44,976 nucleotides of DNA, taken from positions 1 through 44,976 of the forward strand of contig JAADDW010000038.1 of the NCBI GenBank assembly GCA_013153715.1. The letters run 5' to 3'. This stretch comes from Campylobacterota bacterium. GTDB taxonomy: Bacteria > Campylobacterota > Campylobacteria > Campylobacterales > Nitratiruptoraceae. The notes below the pieces were generated by a model. The model ran no database searches. It was not told the DNA's origin and saw nothing but the letters and a program-made list of their open reading frames with translations. Every line of letters begins with the position of its first letter. Position 1 is the stretch's first letter. This document shows, piece by piece, positions 36,338 to 44,976 of this stretch. Position numbers and translations under genes: made by a program.

Positions 36338-36892
36338 TTGAAGAAGATCCTCGTAGCCATCTCCGGCGCAAGCGGCTTCCAGCTGGGATTAAAGTGCTAC
36401 CGACTCCTTCCAGAGAGATTTGAAAAATACCTCATTGTAACGGACCATGCCCGGACCGTAGCCCAGCGGGAGAGCGGAATAGATCCAACATTCCTCGATA
36501 GTGAGATCTGGGCCCCTCCAGCCAGTGGCAGTTTTGGAGTGGACGCCATGCTCATCGTCCCCTGTTCCATGAACACACTGGCTAAAGTGGCCCACGGGAT
36601 CTCCGATACCCTTGTGACCCGGGCCGCCCAGGTGGTCCTCAAGGAGGGGAAGCGGCTCCTCCTGGCTCCGAGGGAACTCCCCTTCGATAGAATTGCCCTC
36701 GAAAATATGGTGAAGTTGGCGGCCCTGAACAATACTATCATCGCTCCTCCGGTCATAGCCTACTACAGCGGCCAGGAGAGTCTGGAGGAGATGGAGAATT
36801 TCATCATCGGCAGGTGGTTCGACCTCCTCGGCATCGACCACAATCTCTACAGGCGGTGGCGGTCGGCCACTCCGGACCGAAAGGAGATCTGA
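36338..36892 (+). CDS. ubiX: Flavin prenyltransferase UbiX
   Basis: A 184-residue UbiX/Pad1 protein that attaches dimethylallyl to FMN, giving the prenyl-FMN cofactor of UbiD-type decarboxylases such as the one at 1-949. Seen: the flavin loop VAISGASGFQLG near the N-terminus, VPCSMNTLAKVAHGISDTLVTRA, LLLAPRELPFDRIALENM, and APPVIAYYSGQES. The family's typical length is about 185-200. The start is TTG at 36338 with GAAGG seven bases upstream; there is no better in-frame start. It follows tRNA-Gly by 14 nt, so its message may be released by tRNA 3' processing. Confidence 0.94.
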   Translation: MKKILVAISGASGFQLGLKCYRLLPERFEKYLIVTDHARTVAQRESGIDPTFLDSEIWAPPASGSFGVDAMLIVPCSMNTLAKVAHGISDTLVTRAAQVVLKEGKRLLLAPRELPFDRIALENMVKLAALNNTIIAPPVIAYYSGQESLEEMENFIIGRWFDLLGIDHNLYRRWRSATPDRKEI

Positions 36893-37071
36893 GGTGGGGA
36901 TGGAGATCGGTCTCCCTCTGGAGCGGTTGCTCCCCCATCGCCCATCTATCCCATTGAGAAAAGGAGGGAAGTAGGGCACTCTTCCCGACCACCATTGGAG
37001 ATGGCCTTGGTCTCCAGCTCCGGAAGAGGAGCCGATAGGGTTGGTTGGGGTATCTGGGCCTGAAGGATCCG
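36893..37071 (+). other. Hairpin-rich spacer between ubiX and coaD
   Basis: A 179-bp gap with four perfect small inverted repeats: GGAGA/TCTCC at 36902-36915 (loop TCGG), GGAGC/GCTCC at 36920-36933 (loop GGTT), GGAGA/TCTCC at 36997-37015 (9-nt loop) and GCTCC/GGAGC at 37017-37032 (6-nt loop). No tRNA, known riboswitch or convincing gene is seen. It could be a structured leader for coaD or simply reflect GGAG/CTCC-rich composition. Confidence 0.4.
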
Positions 37072-37560
37072 ATGCGACAGGTCATCTATCCGGGGACATT
37101 TGACCCTATTACCAAGGGACACTGGGATATTATCAAGAGGGCGGCCTCCATTTTTGACAGGGTCGTTGTTGCTATCGCCCTGAGTAGGGAGAAGAGACCC
37201 CTGTTTGAACTGGAGACCAGAATAGAGATGGCCAGGAGGGCTACAGAGGGGTTGGAGAATGTGGAGGTCAAAGGGTTCGATACCCTCCTCGTCCATTTCT
37301 GCCAGCAGGAGGGGGCGAAGATCATTATCAGGGGGCTCCGGGCCGTCAGCGACTTTGAATATGAGCTCCAGATGGGCTACGCCAACCAATCCCTCGATCC
37401 GGAGATTGAGACCCTCTATCTGATGCCCAGCCTTGAGAACGCCTTTATCAGCTCCTCCGTGGTCCGGACCATCCTCTCCTTTGGAGGTGATGTCTCCCAT
37501 CTGGTCCCTCCTCCCGTTCTCCCCCTCCTCAGGACTATCCGAGATGTACCTCGCCATTGA
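37072..37560 (+). CDS. coaD: Phosphopantetheine adenylyltransferase
   Basis: A 162-residue PPAT that joins 4'-phosphopantetheine and ATP to dephospho-CoA, the penultimate step of CoA synthesis. The nucleotidyltransferase motif is YPGTFDPITKGHWDII (residues 6-21, His17 in the T/HXGH-type position). IIIRGLRAVSDFEYELQM and the C-terminal SSSVVRTIL complete the family pattern. ATG 37072 is preceded by GAAGGA; a TTG nine codons upstream lacks a ribosome site. The 3' end overlaps tmk by 17 nt. Confidence 0.96.
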   Translation: MRQVIYPGTFDPITKGHWDIIKRAASIFDRVVVAIALSREKRPLFELETRIEMARRATEGLENVEVKGFDTLLVHFCQQEGAKIIIRGLRAVSDFEYELQMGYANQSLDPEIETLYLMPSLENAFISSSVVRTILSFGGDVSHLVPPPVLPLLRTIRDVPRH

Positions 37561-38128
37561 GGGGATCGATCGGGCCGGGAAATCGACCCAGATAGAGCTC
37601 CTCAAAGAGAGGTTTCCCGACGCCCTCTTCACAAAGGAGCCTGGAGGAACCCCTCTAGGCAGGAGGATCCGTACTCTCATTCTCGATGGAGAGGATCCCC
37701 CCTCCCCTCTAGCCGAGCTCTTCCTCTTTCTGGCAGACCGGAACCACCATGTCGAGAGGGTTATCAAACCCAACAGGGGGAGGCTCATTATCTCCGACCG
37801 CTCCTTCATCTCCGGAATAGCCTATGCCCAGATCCGCTCTCCCCTGGAGCTGGAAGATCTCTTTCGGCTCAATGGGATGGCTGTCGAAGGTATCTATCCC
37901 GACCGGGTTGTCCTCCTCCACCTCTCTCCCGAAGAGCTCCGGAGGAGGTTGAAGGAGGGGGAGCGGGATACCATTGAGGAGCGGGGAGCCGACTATCTCC
38001 TCCGGGTCCAGGAGAGCCTCAAGGAGATCCTCTTCAAAAGTGGGATCAAATGTACTATAATTGATGCCACAAAACCGGTGGAAGAGATCCATCGGGAGAT
38101 TATCGCCTTCATCGAAAAGGGAACCTGA
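37544..38128 (+). CDS. tmk: Thymidylate kinase
   Basis: A 194-residue dTMP kinase. The P-loop is GIDRAGKST (7-15), followed by TKEPGGTPLGRRIR, which binds dTMP, and the DR motif in IISDRSFISGIAYAQ. It phosphorylates dTMP to dTDP in the cytoplasm. ATG 37544 (MYLAIEGIDRAG) is chosen because the P-loop sits at the usual distance; an upstream reading to 37433 is only coaD in another frame. It overlaps coaD by 17 nt and shares one base with the hisS start (TGATG). Confidence 0.95.
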   Translation: MYLAIEGIDRAGKSTQIELLKERFPDALFTKEPGGTPLGRRIRTLILDGEDPPSPLAELFLFLADRNHHVERVIKPNRGRLIISDRSFISGIAYAQIRSPLELEDLFRLNGMAVEGIYPDRVVLLHLSPEELRRRLKEGERDTIEERGADYLLRVQESLKEILFKSGIKCTIIDATKPVEEIHREIIAFIEKGT

Positions 38129-39351
38129 TGGCTATCAAAGCGTTGCGGGGTATGAGGGATCTCCTCCCTCCACTCAGCGAGAAGTACAGGACCTTCCTCT
38201 CCCGAGCCTCCCAGCTGGCGGAGAACTACGGCTTCGGCTACATCGAGACCCCCATAGTGGAGGAGAGCCTCCTCTTCACCAGGAGTGTTGGGGAGAGCAG
38301 TGATATTGTGGGGAAGGAGATGTATGAGTTCGTGGACAAAGGGGGGCACAGGGTCGCCCTGAGACCTGAAGGGACCGCCGGGGTGGTCCGGGCATTCATC
38401 GAACAGAAACTGGACCGCCAGGGAGGGGTCCACCGCTTCTTCTACCACGGCCCCATGTTCCGGTATGAGCGGCCCCAGAGAGGGCGGTTCAGGGAGTTCC
38501 ACCAGTTCGGCGTCGAGAGTTTTGGAGAGAAGAGTGTCTATGAGGATGCCTCCATTATCCTCCTCGCCAGGGAGATTGTGGAGAGCTTCGGAATTGGATA
38601 TACCCTGAAGATCAACTCCCTCGGCTGTCCCCGCTGTATGGGGCCCTACCGCCAGAGATTGGTGGAGTTCCTCTCGGTCCAGGAGGGGCTCTGCCCCGAC
38701 TGCCAGCGGCGGCGGCTCACCAACCCCATTAGGGTCTTGGACTGCAAGGAGGAGAGCTGTCAGGAGATCTACAGGGAGGCTCCCAAACTCTTGGAGAACC
38801 TCTGTGATCAGTGTGCAAAGGAGTTTAGGGAGCTCCAGGAAATTCTGGATACCGAAGGTCTCCGTTACGAGGTCGATCCCCATCTGGTGCGGGGGCTGGA
38901 CTACTACACGGGGAGCGCCTTCGAGTTTGTCAGCGGTGATCTCGGAGCCCAGAACGCCATTGTAGGAGGGGGGAGATATGACAATCTGGTGGAGCTCCTG
39001 GGGGGACGGCCAACTCCTGCCGTCGGCTTCGCCATCGGTATAGAGCGGATTCTGGAACTCTTTGAACTCCCTCCCAGGGAGAGGAGAGGGTACTACATCG
39101 GGACCCTTCTCCCTGAAGGGCTCCGTCCGGCCCTCCACCTTGCAACCCAGATCAGGAGGAGGGAGGTGGGCCATCTGGAGGTGAAGGTCAAGAGTTTGAG
39201 GGCCCATCTCAAAGGGGCCGACAAGTTAAATCTCCGATACGCCGTGATCATTGGGGAAGATGAGCTCCGGAAAGGGAGCGTCTGGATCAAAGACCTTGAG
39301 AAGAAGGAGGAGTGGAGAGCTCCCCTGGAGAAGGTTGTCTCGGAACTATGA
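38128..39351 (+). CDS. hisS: Histidyl-tRNA synthetase
   Basis: A 407-residue class II synthetase charging tRNA-His. Motif 2 is FRYERPQRGRFREFHQFGVE, the histidine-binding motifs are LRPEGTAGVVRA and VRGLDYYTGSAFEF, and motif 3 is AVGFAIGIERIL. The C-terminal anticodon-binding domain covers about 310-407. A CPRC...CPDC...C set of cysteines in the insertion (about residues 168-235) may bind metal. Coupled by a one-base overlap to tmk and by ATGA to speA. Confidence 0.97.
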   Translation: MAIKALRGMRDLLPPLSEKYRTFLSRASQLAENYGFGYIETPIVEESLLFTRSVGESSDIVGKEMYEFVDKGGHRVALRPEGTAGVVRAFIEQKLDRQGGVHRFFYHGPMFRYERPQRGRFREFHQFGVESFGEKSVYEDASIILLAREIVESFGIGYTLKINSLGCPRCMGPYRQRLVEFLSVQEGLCPDCQRRRLTNPIRVLDCKEESCQEIYREAPKLLENLCDQCAKEFRELQEILDTEGLRYEVDPHLVRGLDYYTGSAFEFVSGDLGAQNAIVGGGRYDNLVELLGGRPTPAVGFAIGIERILELFELPPRERRGYYIGTLLPEGLRPALHLATQIRRREVGHLEVKVKSLRAHLKGADKLNLRYAVIIGEDELRKGSVWIKDLEKKEEWRAPLEKVVSEL

Positions 39352-41195
39352 GAGATTACGGTATCCATATCTGGTCCAATGGGGACTTTGTCATAGAGGA
39401 TGGGGTGGTGAAGGTGAACTACCGCTCCAAGCCCTCCCTCTACGAGATTGTCAAGAAGGTTCGGGATACGGGGATACGGGGCCCCCTCCTCATCCGTTTC
39501 CCCCACCTCATCGAGAAACAGATAGGGGCCCTCTACAGCCAGTTCAACAGGGCCATTGAGGCCTTCGATTACAAAGGGGAGTTTCACGCCGTCTTCCCCC
39601 TCAAAGTCAACCAGTTTCCCAACTTCATAGAGAGCCTCATCCCGATAGCCGACAAATTCAACTACGGTCTGGAGGCGGGATCCAAGGCGGAGCTCATTAT
39701 AGCCATGGCCTACAACAATCGGGGGGCTCCCATCACCGTCAACGGCTTCAAAGATAGGTCGATGATCACCCTCGGCTTCCTGAGTGCCCAGATGGGCCAC
39801 AATACCACCCTGACCATTGAGGGGCTCAACGAGCTGGAGAATATTGTTGAGGTAGCTCGGGAGTTTGGGGATGTAACTCCCAACATCGGGCTCCGGATCA
39901 GACTCCACAGCTCTGGAATCGGAATATGGGCCAAGAGCGGCGGTATCAACTCTAAATTTGGTCTCACCTCCACGGAGCTCCTGGAGGCTGTCGATATGCT
40001 CCGAAAACACAATCTCCTAGACCGCTTCACAATGATCCACTTCCACATCGGGAGCCAGATTGGGGAGATCAACCCTGTCAAAAAGGCCCTCAGGGAGGCG
40101 GGAAATATCTATGCCGAGCTCAAGAAGATGGGGGCCGACAACCTCAACAATATCAATCTGGGGGGAGGGTTGGCCGTCGAATACTCCCAACATGAACATG
40201 TCCACCACAGAAACTACACCCTAACCGAATTTACCAACGATGTGGTCTTCCTCCTCAAGGAGATCGCCCAGCAGAAGGGGGTCCAGGAGCCCCACATCTA
40301 CACGGAGTCGGGCCGTTTCATAGCGGCCAGCCACGCCGTCCTCGTCACTCCTGTCCTGGAGCTCTTCAGCCAGGAATATACAGAGAAGGGGTTGAGGTTG
40401 AAGGAGGAGAACCCCCCTCTCATTGAGGAGCTCTACGACCTCTACAAGACCATCAACCCAGACAACGCCATCGAGTACTTCCACGATAGCCTCGACCATA
40501 TGGAGAGCCTCCTCACCCTCTTCGATCTCGGCTATATCGATCTCCAGGACCGCTCCAATACCGAAATTCTGGTCCACCTCATCATCAAGAAGGCCATAGA
40601 GCTCACCAAGGAGCGGGGGAGGGCGGAGCTCAAGAGGATCCAGGATAGAGTCCAGGAGCGGTACCTCCTCAACTTCAGCCTCTTCCAGAGCCTCCCCGAC
40701 TTCTGGGGCCTCGGCCAGAGGTTTCCCGTCATGCCCTTGGACCGCCTGGACCAGACCCCGACGAGGAGCGCCTCCCTCTGGGATATTACCTGCGACAGCG
40801 ATGGGGAGATCGACTTCAATGTGGATTACCCCCTCCTCCTCCACGATGTGGATCTGGGGAAGGAGGAGTACTTCCTGGCCTTCTTCCTCGTTGGTGCCTA
40901 CCAGGAGATTCTCGGCATGAAACACAACCTCTTCACCCATCCGACGGAGGTGACCGTCGAGTTTGGAGAGGAGGGGTACTCCCTCAAGAATATGGTGGAG
41001 TCCCAGACGATCCTCGACATTCTCTACGACCTGGACTACGATATTAACGATCTCCAGAGCCGCCTCAAGAGCCTCATTGCCGAGTCTTCCCTCATAGAGC
41101 AGGAGCGGAAAGATCGGGTTATCGACATCCTCAACATCCTCCTCCATGAGAACAACTATCTCAAAATTTCGGCCAAAAGGGAGAGCGATGGGTAG
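39348..41195 (+). CDS. speA: Biosynthetic arginine decarboxylase SpeA
   Basis: A 615-residue PLP-dependent arginine decarboxylase (alanine racemase-like barrel plus C-terminal beta domain), making agmatine for polyamine synthesis. The PLP lysine is Lys86 in [46 protein letters not shown] and the active-site CDSDGEID are conserved. The length is close to the E. coli enzyme. The start ATG 39348 overlaps the hisS stop as ATGA; upstream readings fall inside hisS. No agmatine-processing gene is adjacent. Confidence 0.96.
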   Translation: MRDYGIHIWSNGDFVIEDGVVKVNYRSKPSLYEIVKKVRDTGIRGPLLIRFPHLIEKQIGALYSQFNRAIEAFDYKGEFHAVFPLKVNQFPNFIESLIPIADKFNYGLEAGSKAELIIAMAYNNRGAPITVNGFKDRSMITLGFLSAQMGHNTTLTIEGLNELENIVEVAREFGDVTPNIGLRIRLHSSGIGIWAKSGGINSKFGLTSTELLEAVDMLRKHNLLDRFTMIHFHIGSQIGEINPVKKALREAGNIYAELKKMGADNLNNINLGGGLAVEYSQHEHVHHRNYTLTEFTNDVVFLLKEIAQQKGVQEPHIYTESGRFIAASHAVLVTPVLELFSQEYTEKGLRLKEENPPLIEELYDLYKTINPDNAIEYFHDSLDHMESLLTLFDLGYIDLQDRSNTEILVHLIIKKAIELTKERGRAELKRIQDRVQERYLLNFSLFQSLPDFWGLGQRFPVMPLDRLDQTPTRSASLWDITCDSDGEIDFNVDYPLLLHDVDLGKEEYFLAFFLVGAYQEILGMKHNLFTHPTEVTVEFGEEGYSLKNMVESQTILDILYDLDYDINDLQSRLKSLIAESSLIEQERKDRVIDILNILLHENNYLKISAKRESDG

Positions 41196-41895
41196 GCTCT
41201 GGAACCAGATTAAGGAGGATCTCTCCATTGTGTGGGAGAGGGATCCGGCCATCAGGTCGTGGCTGGAACTCTTCACCAACTACCCCGGGGTCTGGAGCCT
41301 CATCTGGTACAGAATCGCCAACAGGTTCTACCGCCGGGGCTTCAGGGTCGTCGCCCGTATGATCATGGGGATCAACCAGATCTTTACGGGGATCGATATT
41401 CACCCGGGGGCTACAATAGGGAGACGGGTCTTCATCGACCACGGGATAGGGGTTGTCATCGGTGAGACCGCCGTCGTTGGAGATGATGTCCTCATCTACC
41501 AGCAGGTGACCCTGGGGGGTGTGAGTCTCGCCCGGGGGAAGAAGAGACACCCGACTGTGGAGAAGGGGGTCGTCATCGGGGCGGGAGCCAAAATTCTCGG
41601 GAATATCACAATTGGAGCCAACTCCAAAATAGGAGCCAACTCCGTCGTCGTCAAAGATGTCCCTCCCAACTCGACAGCTGTGGGGATCCCGGCCAGAGTG
41701 ATTGAGAAGGGGCCCGACCGCTCACCCCTCAGCCACAACAAGCTCCCCGACATAGACAAGGAGCTCTTCGACTATCTGATCAAACGGGTCGCCATTATCG
41801 AACACGCCTTGGTGACGGGAGATAAAGGGGTCCTCAAAGAGGAGGAGGAGCTGGAGCATATCTACGAAGCTTTCATCAAATCTATGAAGAGTTAA
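41188..41895 (+). CDS. cysE: Serine O-acetyltransferase CysE
   Basis: A 235-residue serine acetyltransferase, the first step of cysteine synthesis. After an N-terminal helical region it shows the left-handed hexapeptide-repeat helix: [42 protein letters not shown], and [16 protein letters not shown]. The catalytic Asp-His pair is in FIDHGIG. The C-terminal ~50 residues form a charged tail. The ATG at 41188 overlaps the speA end by 8 nt and has AAGGGAGA upstream. It supplies cysteine, the sulfur source for Fe-S assembly by the SUF system. Confidence 0.94.
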   Translation: MGRLWNQIKEDLSIVWERDPAIRSWLELFTNYPGVWSLIWYRIANRFYRRGFRVVARMIMGINQIFTGIDIHPGATIGRRVFIDHGIGVVIGETAVVGDDVLIYQQVTLGGVSLARGKKRHPTVEKGVVIGAGAKILGNITIGANSKIGANSVVVKDVPPNSTAVGIPARVIEKGPDRSPLSHNKLPDIDKELFDYLIKRVAIIEHALVTGDKGVLKEEEELEHIYEAFIKSMKS

Positions 41896-41904
41896 GGAGC
41901 CACC

Positions 41905-43074
41905 ATGTTTTCCAAGAGGATAGAGCAACTCTCTGAGTCGATGACCATCGCCATTACCTCCTTGGCCAAGGAGTTGAAGGCCAGCGGACGGGATATACTC
42001 AGTTTCAGTGCAGGGGAGCCCGATTTCGATACACCGAAGGCGATCAAAGAGGCGGCTATAAGGGCGATTGAGGAGGGGTTCACGAAGTATACCCCCGTCG
42101 AGGGGATCAGGGAGCTCCGGGAAGCCATCAGCCAGAAACTCAAGAGGGATAATGGGCTGGACTACGATCCCGACCAGATCATTGTGAGTAACGGAGCCAA
42201 ACAGTCTCTCTTCAACCTCTTCCAGGCCCTCATCGACCAGGGAGACGAGGTGATTATTCCCGCCCCCTACTGGGTCACCTATCCGGAGCTGGTCAAATAT
42301 TCGGGAGGGGTCCCTGTCATCGTTGAGACAGATGAGTTGACAGGGTTCAAGATCACCCCCCAACAGCTGGAGGAGGCCATCACCCCCAGGACCAAGATGG
42401 TCGTTCTGACAACCCCGTCAAACCCTACGGGAGCCCTCTACTCCAGGGAGGAGCTGGAGGCCATCGGGAAGGTTCTGGAGGGGAGCCAGATCTTTCTCTG
42501 TAGCGATGAGATCTATGAGAAGTTGGTCTATGAAGGGGAGTTTGTGAGTAGTGCCTCCATCAGCGAAGATATGTACAATCGGACCATCACCATCAACGGA
42601 CTCAGCAAATCGGCGGCCATGACAGGGTGGCGTTTCGGGTATCTGGCTACAGCCAATCGGGAGCTGGTCAAGGCCATGAAGAAGCTCCAGAGCCAGAGCA
42701 CCTCCAATATCAACTCCATCACCCAGAAGGCGGCCATCGCCGGTCTCGACGGCTCCATAGATGGGGAGATAGAGATGATGCGGCGGGAGTTCAAGGAGAG
42801 GAGAGATGAGGCTGTAGAGCTTTTGGAGGCCATTGATGGTCTCTCCGTTCTCAAGCCTGCAGGTGCCTTCTACCTCTTTGTGAACCATAGCCGAGTGGAG
42901 CGGGAGAGTATCCCCTTCGCCAAGGAGCTCCTGGAGAGGGAGGGGGTGGCCGTCGTCCCCGGAATTGGTTTTGGGAGTGAAGGGTACTTCCGTTTCAGTT
43001 TCGCCACCGATCGGGAGAGTATTCGGGAGGGGATCAGACGGATCGGCCGATTCGTCCGCTCCAAGATGGGTTGA
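41905..43074 (+). CDS. aspC: Aspartate aminotransferase (class I/II)
   Basis: A 389-residue PLP-dependent aminotransferase of the Igamma/AspC-like subgroup. The PLP lysine is Lys235 in NGLSKSAAMTGWRFGY. FSAGEPDFDTP, VSNGAKQSLFN, PYWVTYPELV, TTPSNPTG and the C-terminal substrate-binding FRFSFA are conserved. It interconverts aspartate and oxaloacetate with 2-oxoglutarate/glutamate, drawing on the TCA block. TAAGGAG precedes the ATG by five to six bases. It is the last gene of the plus-strand run. Substrate specificity is inferred from subgroup, and a broader range (for example prephenate) is possible. Confidence 0.92.
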   Translation: MFSKRIEQLSESMTIAITSLAKELKASGRDILSFSAGEPDFDTPKAIKEAAIRAIEEGFTKYTPVEGIRELREAISQKLKRDNGLDYDPDQIIVSNGAKQSLFNLFQALIDQGDEVIIPAPYWVTYPELVKYSGGVPVIVETDELTGFKITPQQLEEAITPRTKMVVLTTPSNPTGALYSREELEAIGKVLEGSQIFLCSDEIYEKLVYEGEFVSSASISEDMYNRTITINGLSKSAAMTGWRFGYLATANRELVKAMKKLQSQSTSNINSITQKAAIAGLDGSIDGEIEMMRREFKERRDEAVELLEAIDGLSVLKPAGAFYLFVNHSRVERESIPFAKELLEREGVAVVPGIGFGSEGYFRFSFATDRESIREGIRRIGRFVRSKMG

Positions 43075-43143
43075 CAAAATTCAGATAAGAGAGAGTGGCG
43101 ATAGCCAGGGTTGGGGGATGGGAGAGTCTGTAGAGCCTGTAGA

Positions 43144-43196
43144 GGTTGCCGGGGGGCAACCGTTGAAGCGGGGAACCCTGACTATTGGGTCAGGGT
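43144..43196. terminator. Two hairpins between convergent aspC and pglB
   Basis: Hairpin 1 is GGTTGCC-gggg-GGCAACC (43144-43161, 7 bp). Hairpin 2 is ACCCTGAC-tattgg-GTCAGGGT (43175-43196, 8 bp), immediately beyond the pglB stop. A TTTTT run follows on the plus strand at 43204-43208, seven bases past the stem. Hairpin 2 probably serves as a shared terminator. The rest of the 125-bp gap shows nothing else. Confidence 0.55.
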
Positions 43197-43199
43197 GGT

Positions 43200-44976
43200 T
43201 CACTTTTTGAGCCTGAAGACCTTGGCATCTTTGGTGTAGGCCACAGTCTCAAAGAGACGGGGATCGAGTCTGTTGAAGAAGAAGGCTCTGAAGAAGAAGC
43301 TCGTGAGGTAACCGCTGGTCCCGATGAGGTAGCGGTTTTTGTAAACAATGAGGGTGTAGGGATCCTTCCTGTACTGGAGGGCCTGGACCACCTTCTCCCC
43401 GTTGTGGAAGATGACCATACCGATGGGAACCTTTCTCCCCTGGGCCTCCAGGATCCCCTCTTTCAGATTGAGAGAGGCCACCTGGGCCTTGAGGAGCCAC
43501 CTCTTCCCATCGATGAGCCGTACATGGTCGATCCAGACAAACCCCCTCTTCGGCTCACCCTTGATGGAGGAGAACTGCTCGATGACCTGGAGCTTTGTGA
43601 TGATCCTGTCATCGAAGTAGTAGTAGATCTCGTTCTCCCTCTTCACTCCGAGGTCGCTGGTCTTCAGCTTCTCCAGGAGCTCTGAAAGGGAGTATCTCTT
43701 CGCCACATAGGGGAGGACGGCCCAGGGGTAGATCCGGTCATACTGCTCAATGAAGAAACGGCTGAAATTGGCTACGAACCGCTGGTCCTTCTCAAAGAGG
43801 GCCCGGGCCACAATGAAGGTATCCCACTGATGTTTTCCATTATCTATGAGGGTCCGCTTGTTGGTGTAGTACCAGAGGGGCCATCCGTAATCCCACCAGG
43901 TGAGGATATACCCCTTTGTGGGGGTGTTGAGGTGCTCTGTAATCACCTCCAGCTCCCCCCGTTTGAAGAAGGGGGAGAGCATCTTGTTATAGAGCTGGAC
44001 TATGTAGATATAGTAGGAGAAGAGGGCTACCGAGGGGACGAGGAAGAGGATCCAGGCAAACCGTCTCTCCTTGAACCGCTGGAAGAGCCAGTAGGAGAGG
44101 TAGATGGTGGCCACAGCCAGAATGGGGGCTCCGAAGGTGGTGAATCGGACCCCTCCCTTGAGGGCGAAGAGGGTGATGAGGTAGGGGAGGAGGAGAATTC
44201 CACCGCCCCGCTCCCTTATGACGATGAGGAGGAGCCCTAAGGAGCCTGTGAGGAAGAGGAACCACCCTCCGGCGCTGTAGAGGAAGAGCTGGGGGAGGGT
44301 GATTCCCCGGGCCTCGGAGACGGTCTTCAGGGTGGCCTCCAGCTCTATCTTCTTGTGGGAGCGGTCCTCAAGGACAAAGTGGCTCGATTTGGCGAGATAG
44401 TCCTCCACCCTCTTGAAATACCCTTTCTGCCACCCGTATCCTCCAAGGGCTAGGGCCGAGATGAGGAAGGTTGCAAAGAGGATGGTAGGGTTGAGATGGA
44501 CCCTTCTAGAGAGGAAGTGGAGGGCGACAGCGGCTCCCAGAGCGGCCACCCCTGCCAGAAGGCTACCGATGGGAAGGGCCGCAATGAAGAGGATTATGGC
44601 TCCCAGATAGGCATCGATATTTTTCCGCTCCACCACAAGGATATAGAGGGAGAAGAAGAGGAGGGTCCCATAGACAATGGGTTTGGCCGAGTGGTAGAGA
44701 GTGAGGAGGAGGAGAATGGCGACGACTCCAAGAAGGGACCAGAGGAGCCCCCTCCTCACAGTGGCTACCAGGGAGAAGAGGAGGAGATAGAAGAGGGGGA
44801 AGATGACCATATCGGTATCGCAGTAGCCCAGGTGGCTCCTGAAATAGTAGTTCATGGCTATCCCCCCCACAATTCCCCCTGCCAGGGCGACCCATCTCTT
44901 TCCGAAGAGCCAGAAGAGGGCGACAATGGGGAGGACGATGAGGGAGGCAAAGAGGGCTGGACTGTAGAAGATAGCC
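43200..44976 (-). CDS. pglB: Bacterial oligosaccharyltransferase PglB (5' end missing)
   Basis: The last 591 codons of an STT3-family membrane protein, open to the right edge without a start. Multiple hydrophobic segments precede a periplasmic domain. The metal-binding GYCDTDM (as GYYDTDM in Campylobacter jejuni PglB), TVSEARG with the conserved Glu of external loop 5, and the acceptor-binding WWDYGWPLWYY are present. The ending FETVAYTKDAKVFRLKK parallels the C. jejuni C-terminus. The enzyme transfers a lipid-linked glycan to Asn in D/E-X-N-X-S/T sequons of periplasmic proteins. The first catalytic Asp motif lies beyond the window. No other pgl gene is visible; neighbours to the right would tell whether it sits in a glycan cluster. 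Confidence 0.93.
   Translation of the reverse strand, partial: AIFYSPALFASLIVLPIVALFWLFGKRWVALAGGIVGGIAMNYYFRSHLGYCDTDMVIFPLFYLLLFSLVATVRRGLLWSLLGVVAILLLLTLYHSAKPIVYGTLLFFSLYILVVERKNIDAYLGAIILFIAALPIGSLLAGVAALGAAVALHFLSRRVHLNPTILFATFLISALALGGYGWQKGYFKRVEDYLAKSSHFVLEDRSHKKIELEATLKTVSEARGITLPQLFLYSAGGWFLFLTGSLGLLLIVIRERGGGILLLPYLITLFALKGGVRFTTFGAPILAVATIYLSYWLFQRFKERRFAWILFLVPSVALFSYYIYIVQLYNKMLSPFFKRGELEVITEHLNTPTKGYILTWWDYGWPLWYYTNKRTLIDNGKHQWDTFIVARALFEKDQRFVANFSRFFIEQYDRIYPWAVLPYVAKRYSLSELLEKLKTSDLGVKRENEIYYYFDDRIITKLQVIEQFSSIKGEPKRGFVWIDHVRLIDGKRWLLKAQVASLNLKEGILEAQGRKVPIGMVIFHNGEKVVQALQYRKDPYTLIVYKNRYLIGTSGYLTSFFFRAFFFNRLDPRLFETVAYTKDAKVFRLKK

Noticed and set aside
36900-36974. Possible 24-residue reading frame after ubiX (MEIGLPLERLLPHRPS...).
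   Set aside because: It is short, has only a GAGGTGGGG-like upstream site and spans two of the hairpins. There is no recognisable family, so it is not supported as a gene.
44870-44976. Start of pglB at the GTG near 44870.
   Set aside because: The reading frame continues upstream to the edge with a hydrophobic, PglB-like sequence (AIFYSPALFASLIVL...), so the gene is truncated by the window rather than starting there.

Overview
The window looks like a chromosome segment from a moderately GC-rich member of the Campylobacterota (Epsilonproteobacteria), probably a menaquinone-using, autotrophy-capable chemolithotroph. The signs are: the oorDABC gene order for 2-oxoglutarate:acceptor oxidoreductase; a monomeric isocitrate dehydrogenase with AcnB, a two-subunit iron-sulfur fumarase and an LDH-like malate dehydrogenase; a PglB-type N-oligosaccharyltransferase; AddAB; and promoters that are mostly a TATAAT-like box without a clear -35. 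The phylum is inferred from gene content. No 16S gene is present and the genus is not claimed. Genes are densely packed, with many 1-17 nt overlaps, and nothing looks like a large genomic island.

Left part (1-11342): a truncated UbiD-family decarboxylase diverges from a sufB-sufC-sufD-sufT iron-sulfur assembly operon. Converging on that operon is an orphan pentaheme cytochrome c. Next come addA-addB (double-strand break repair helicase-nuclease) just downstream of rnpB (RNase P RNA).

Central metabolic block (11370-22417, minus strand): icd, mdh, fumA, fumB, sucC, sucD, oorD, oorA, oorB, oorC and a patatin-like lipase follow one another in one direction. With acnB (30448-33027) this supplies most of the oxidative or reductive TCA cycle between citrate and oxaloacetate. 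Citrate synthase or ATP-citrate lyase and fumarate reductase or succinate dehydrogenase are not in the window.

Envelope block (22490-30429): mltG and an AsmA/YhdP-like protein are divergent and overlap head to head by 59 bp. A LolC/E-like permease is translationally linked to secA, and lolA is divergent from secA. The secA-lolA gap holds what looks like the 3' remnant of an IS200/IS605-family tnpB with its terminal hairpin.

Right part (30448-44976): acnB preceded by an unknown coiled-coil gene, then ftsK. Divergent from ftsK is a plus-strand run: HU, tRNA-Leu, tRNA-Gly, ubiX, coaD, tmk, hisS, speA, cysE and an aspartate aminotransferase. This converges on a 5'-truncated pglB across two hairpins.

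I found no clear undescribed multi-gene defence or biosynthetic system. The best leads are the tnpB/omega-RNA-like remnant in the secA leader, the overlapping divergent mltG/AsmA genes, the patatin appended to the oor operon, the coiled-coil gene ahead of acnB, the hairpin-rich ubiX-coaD spacer and the inverted repeat over the HU promoter.
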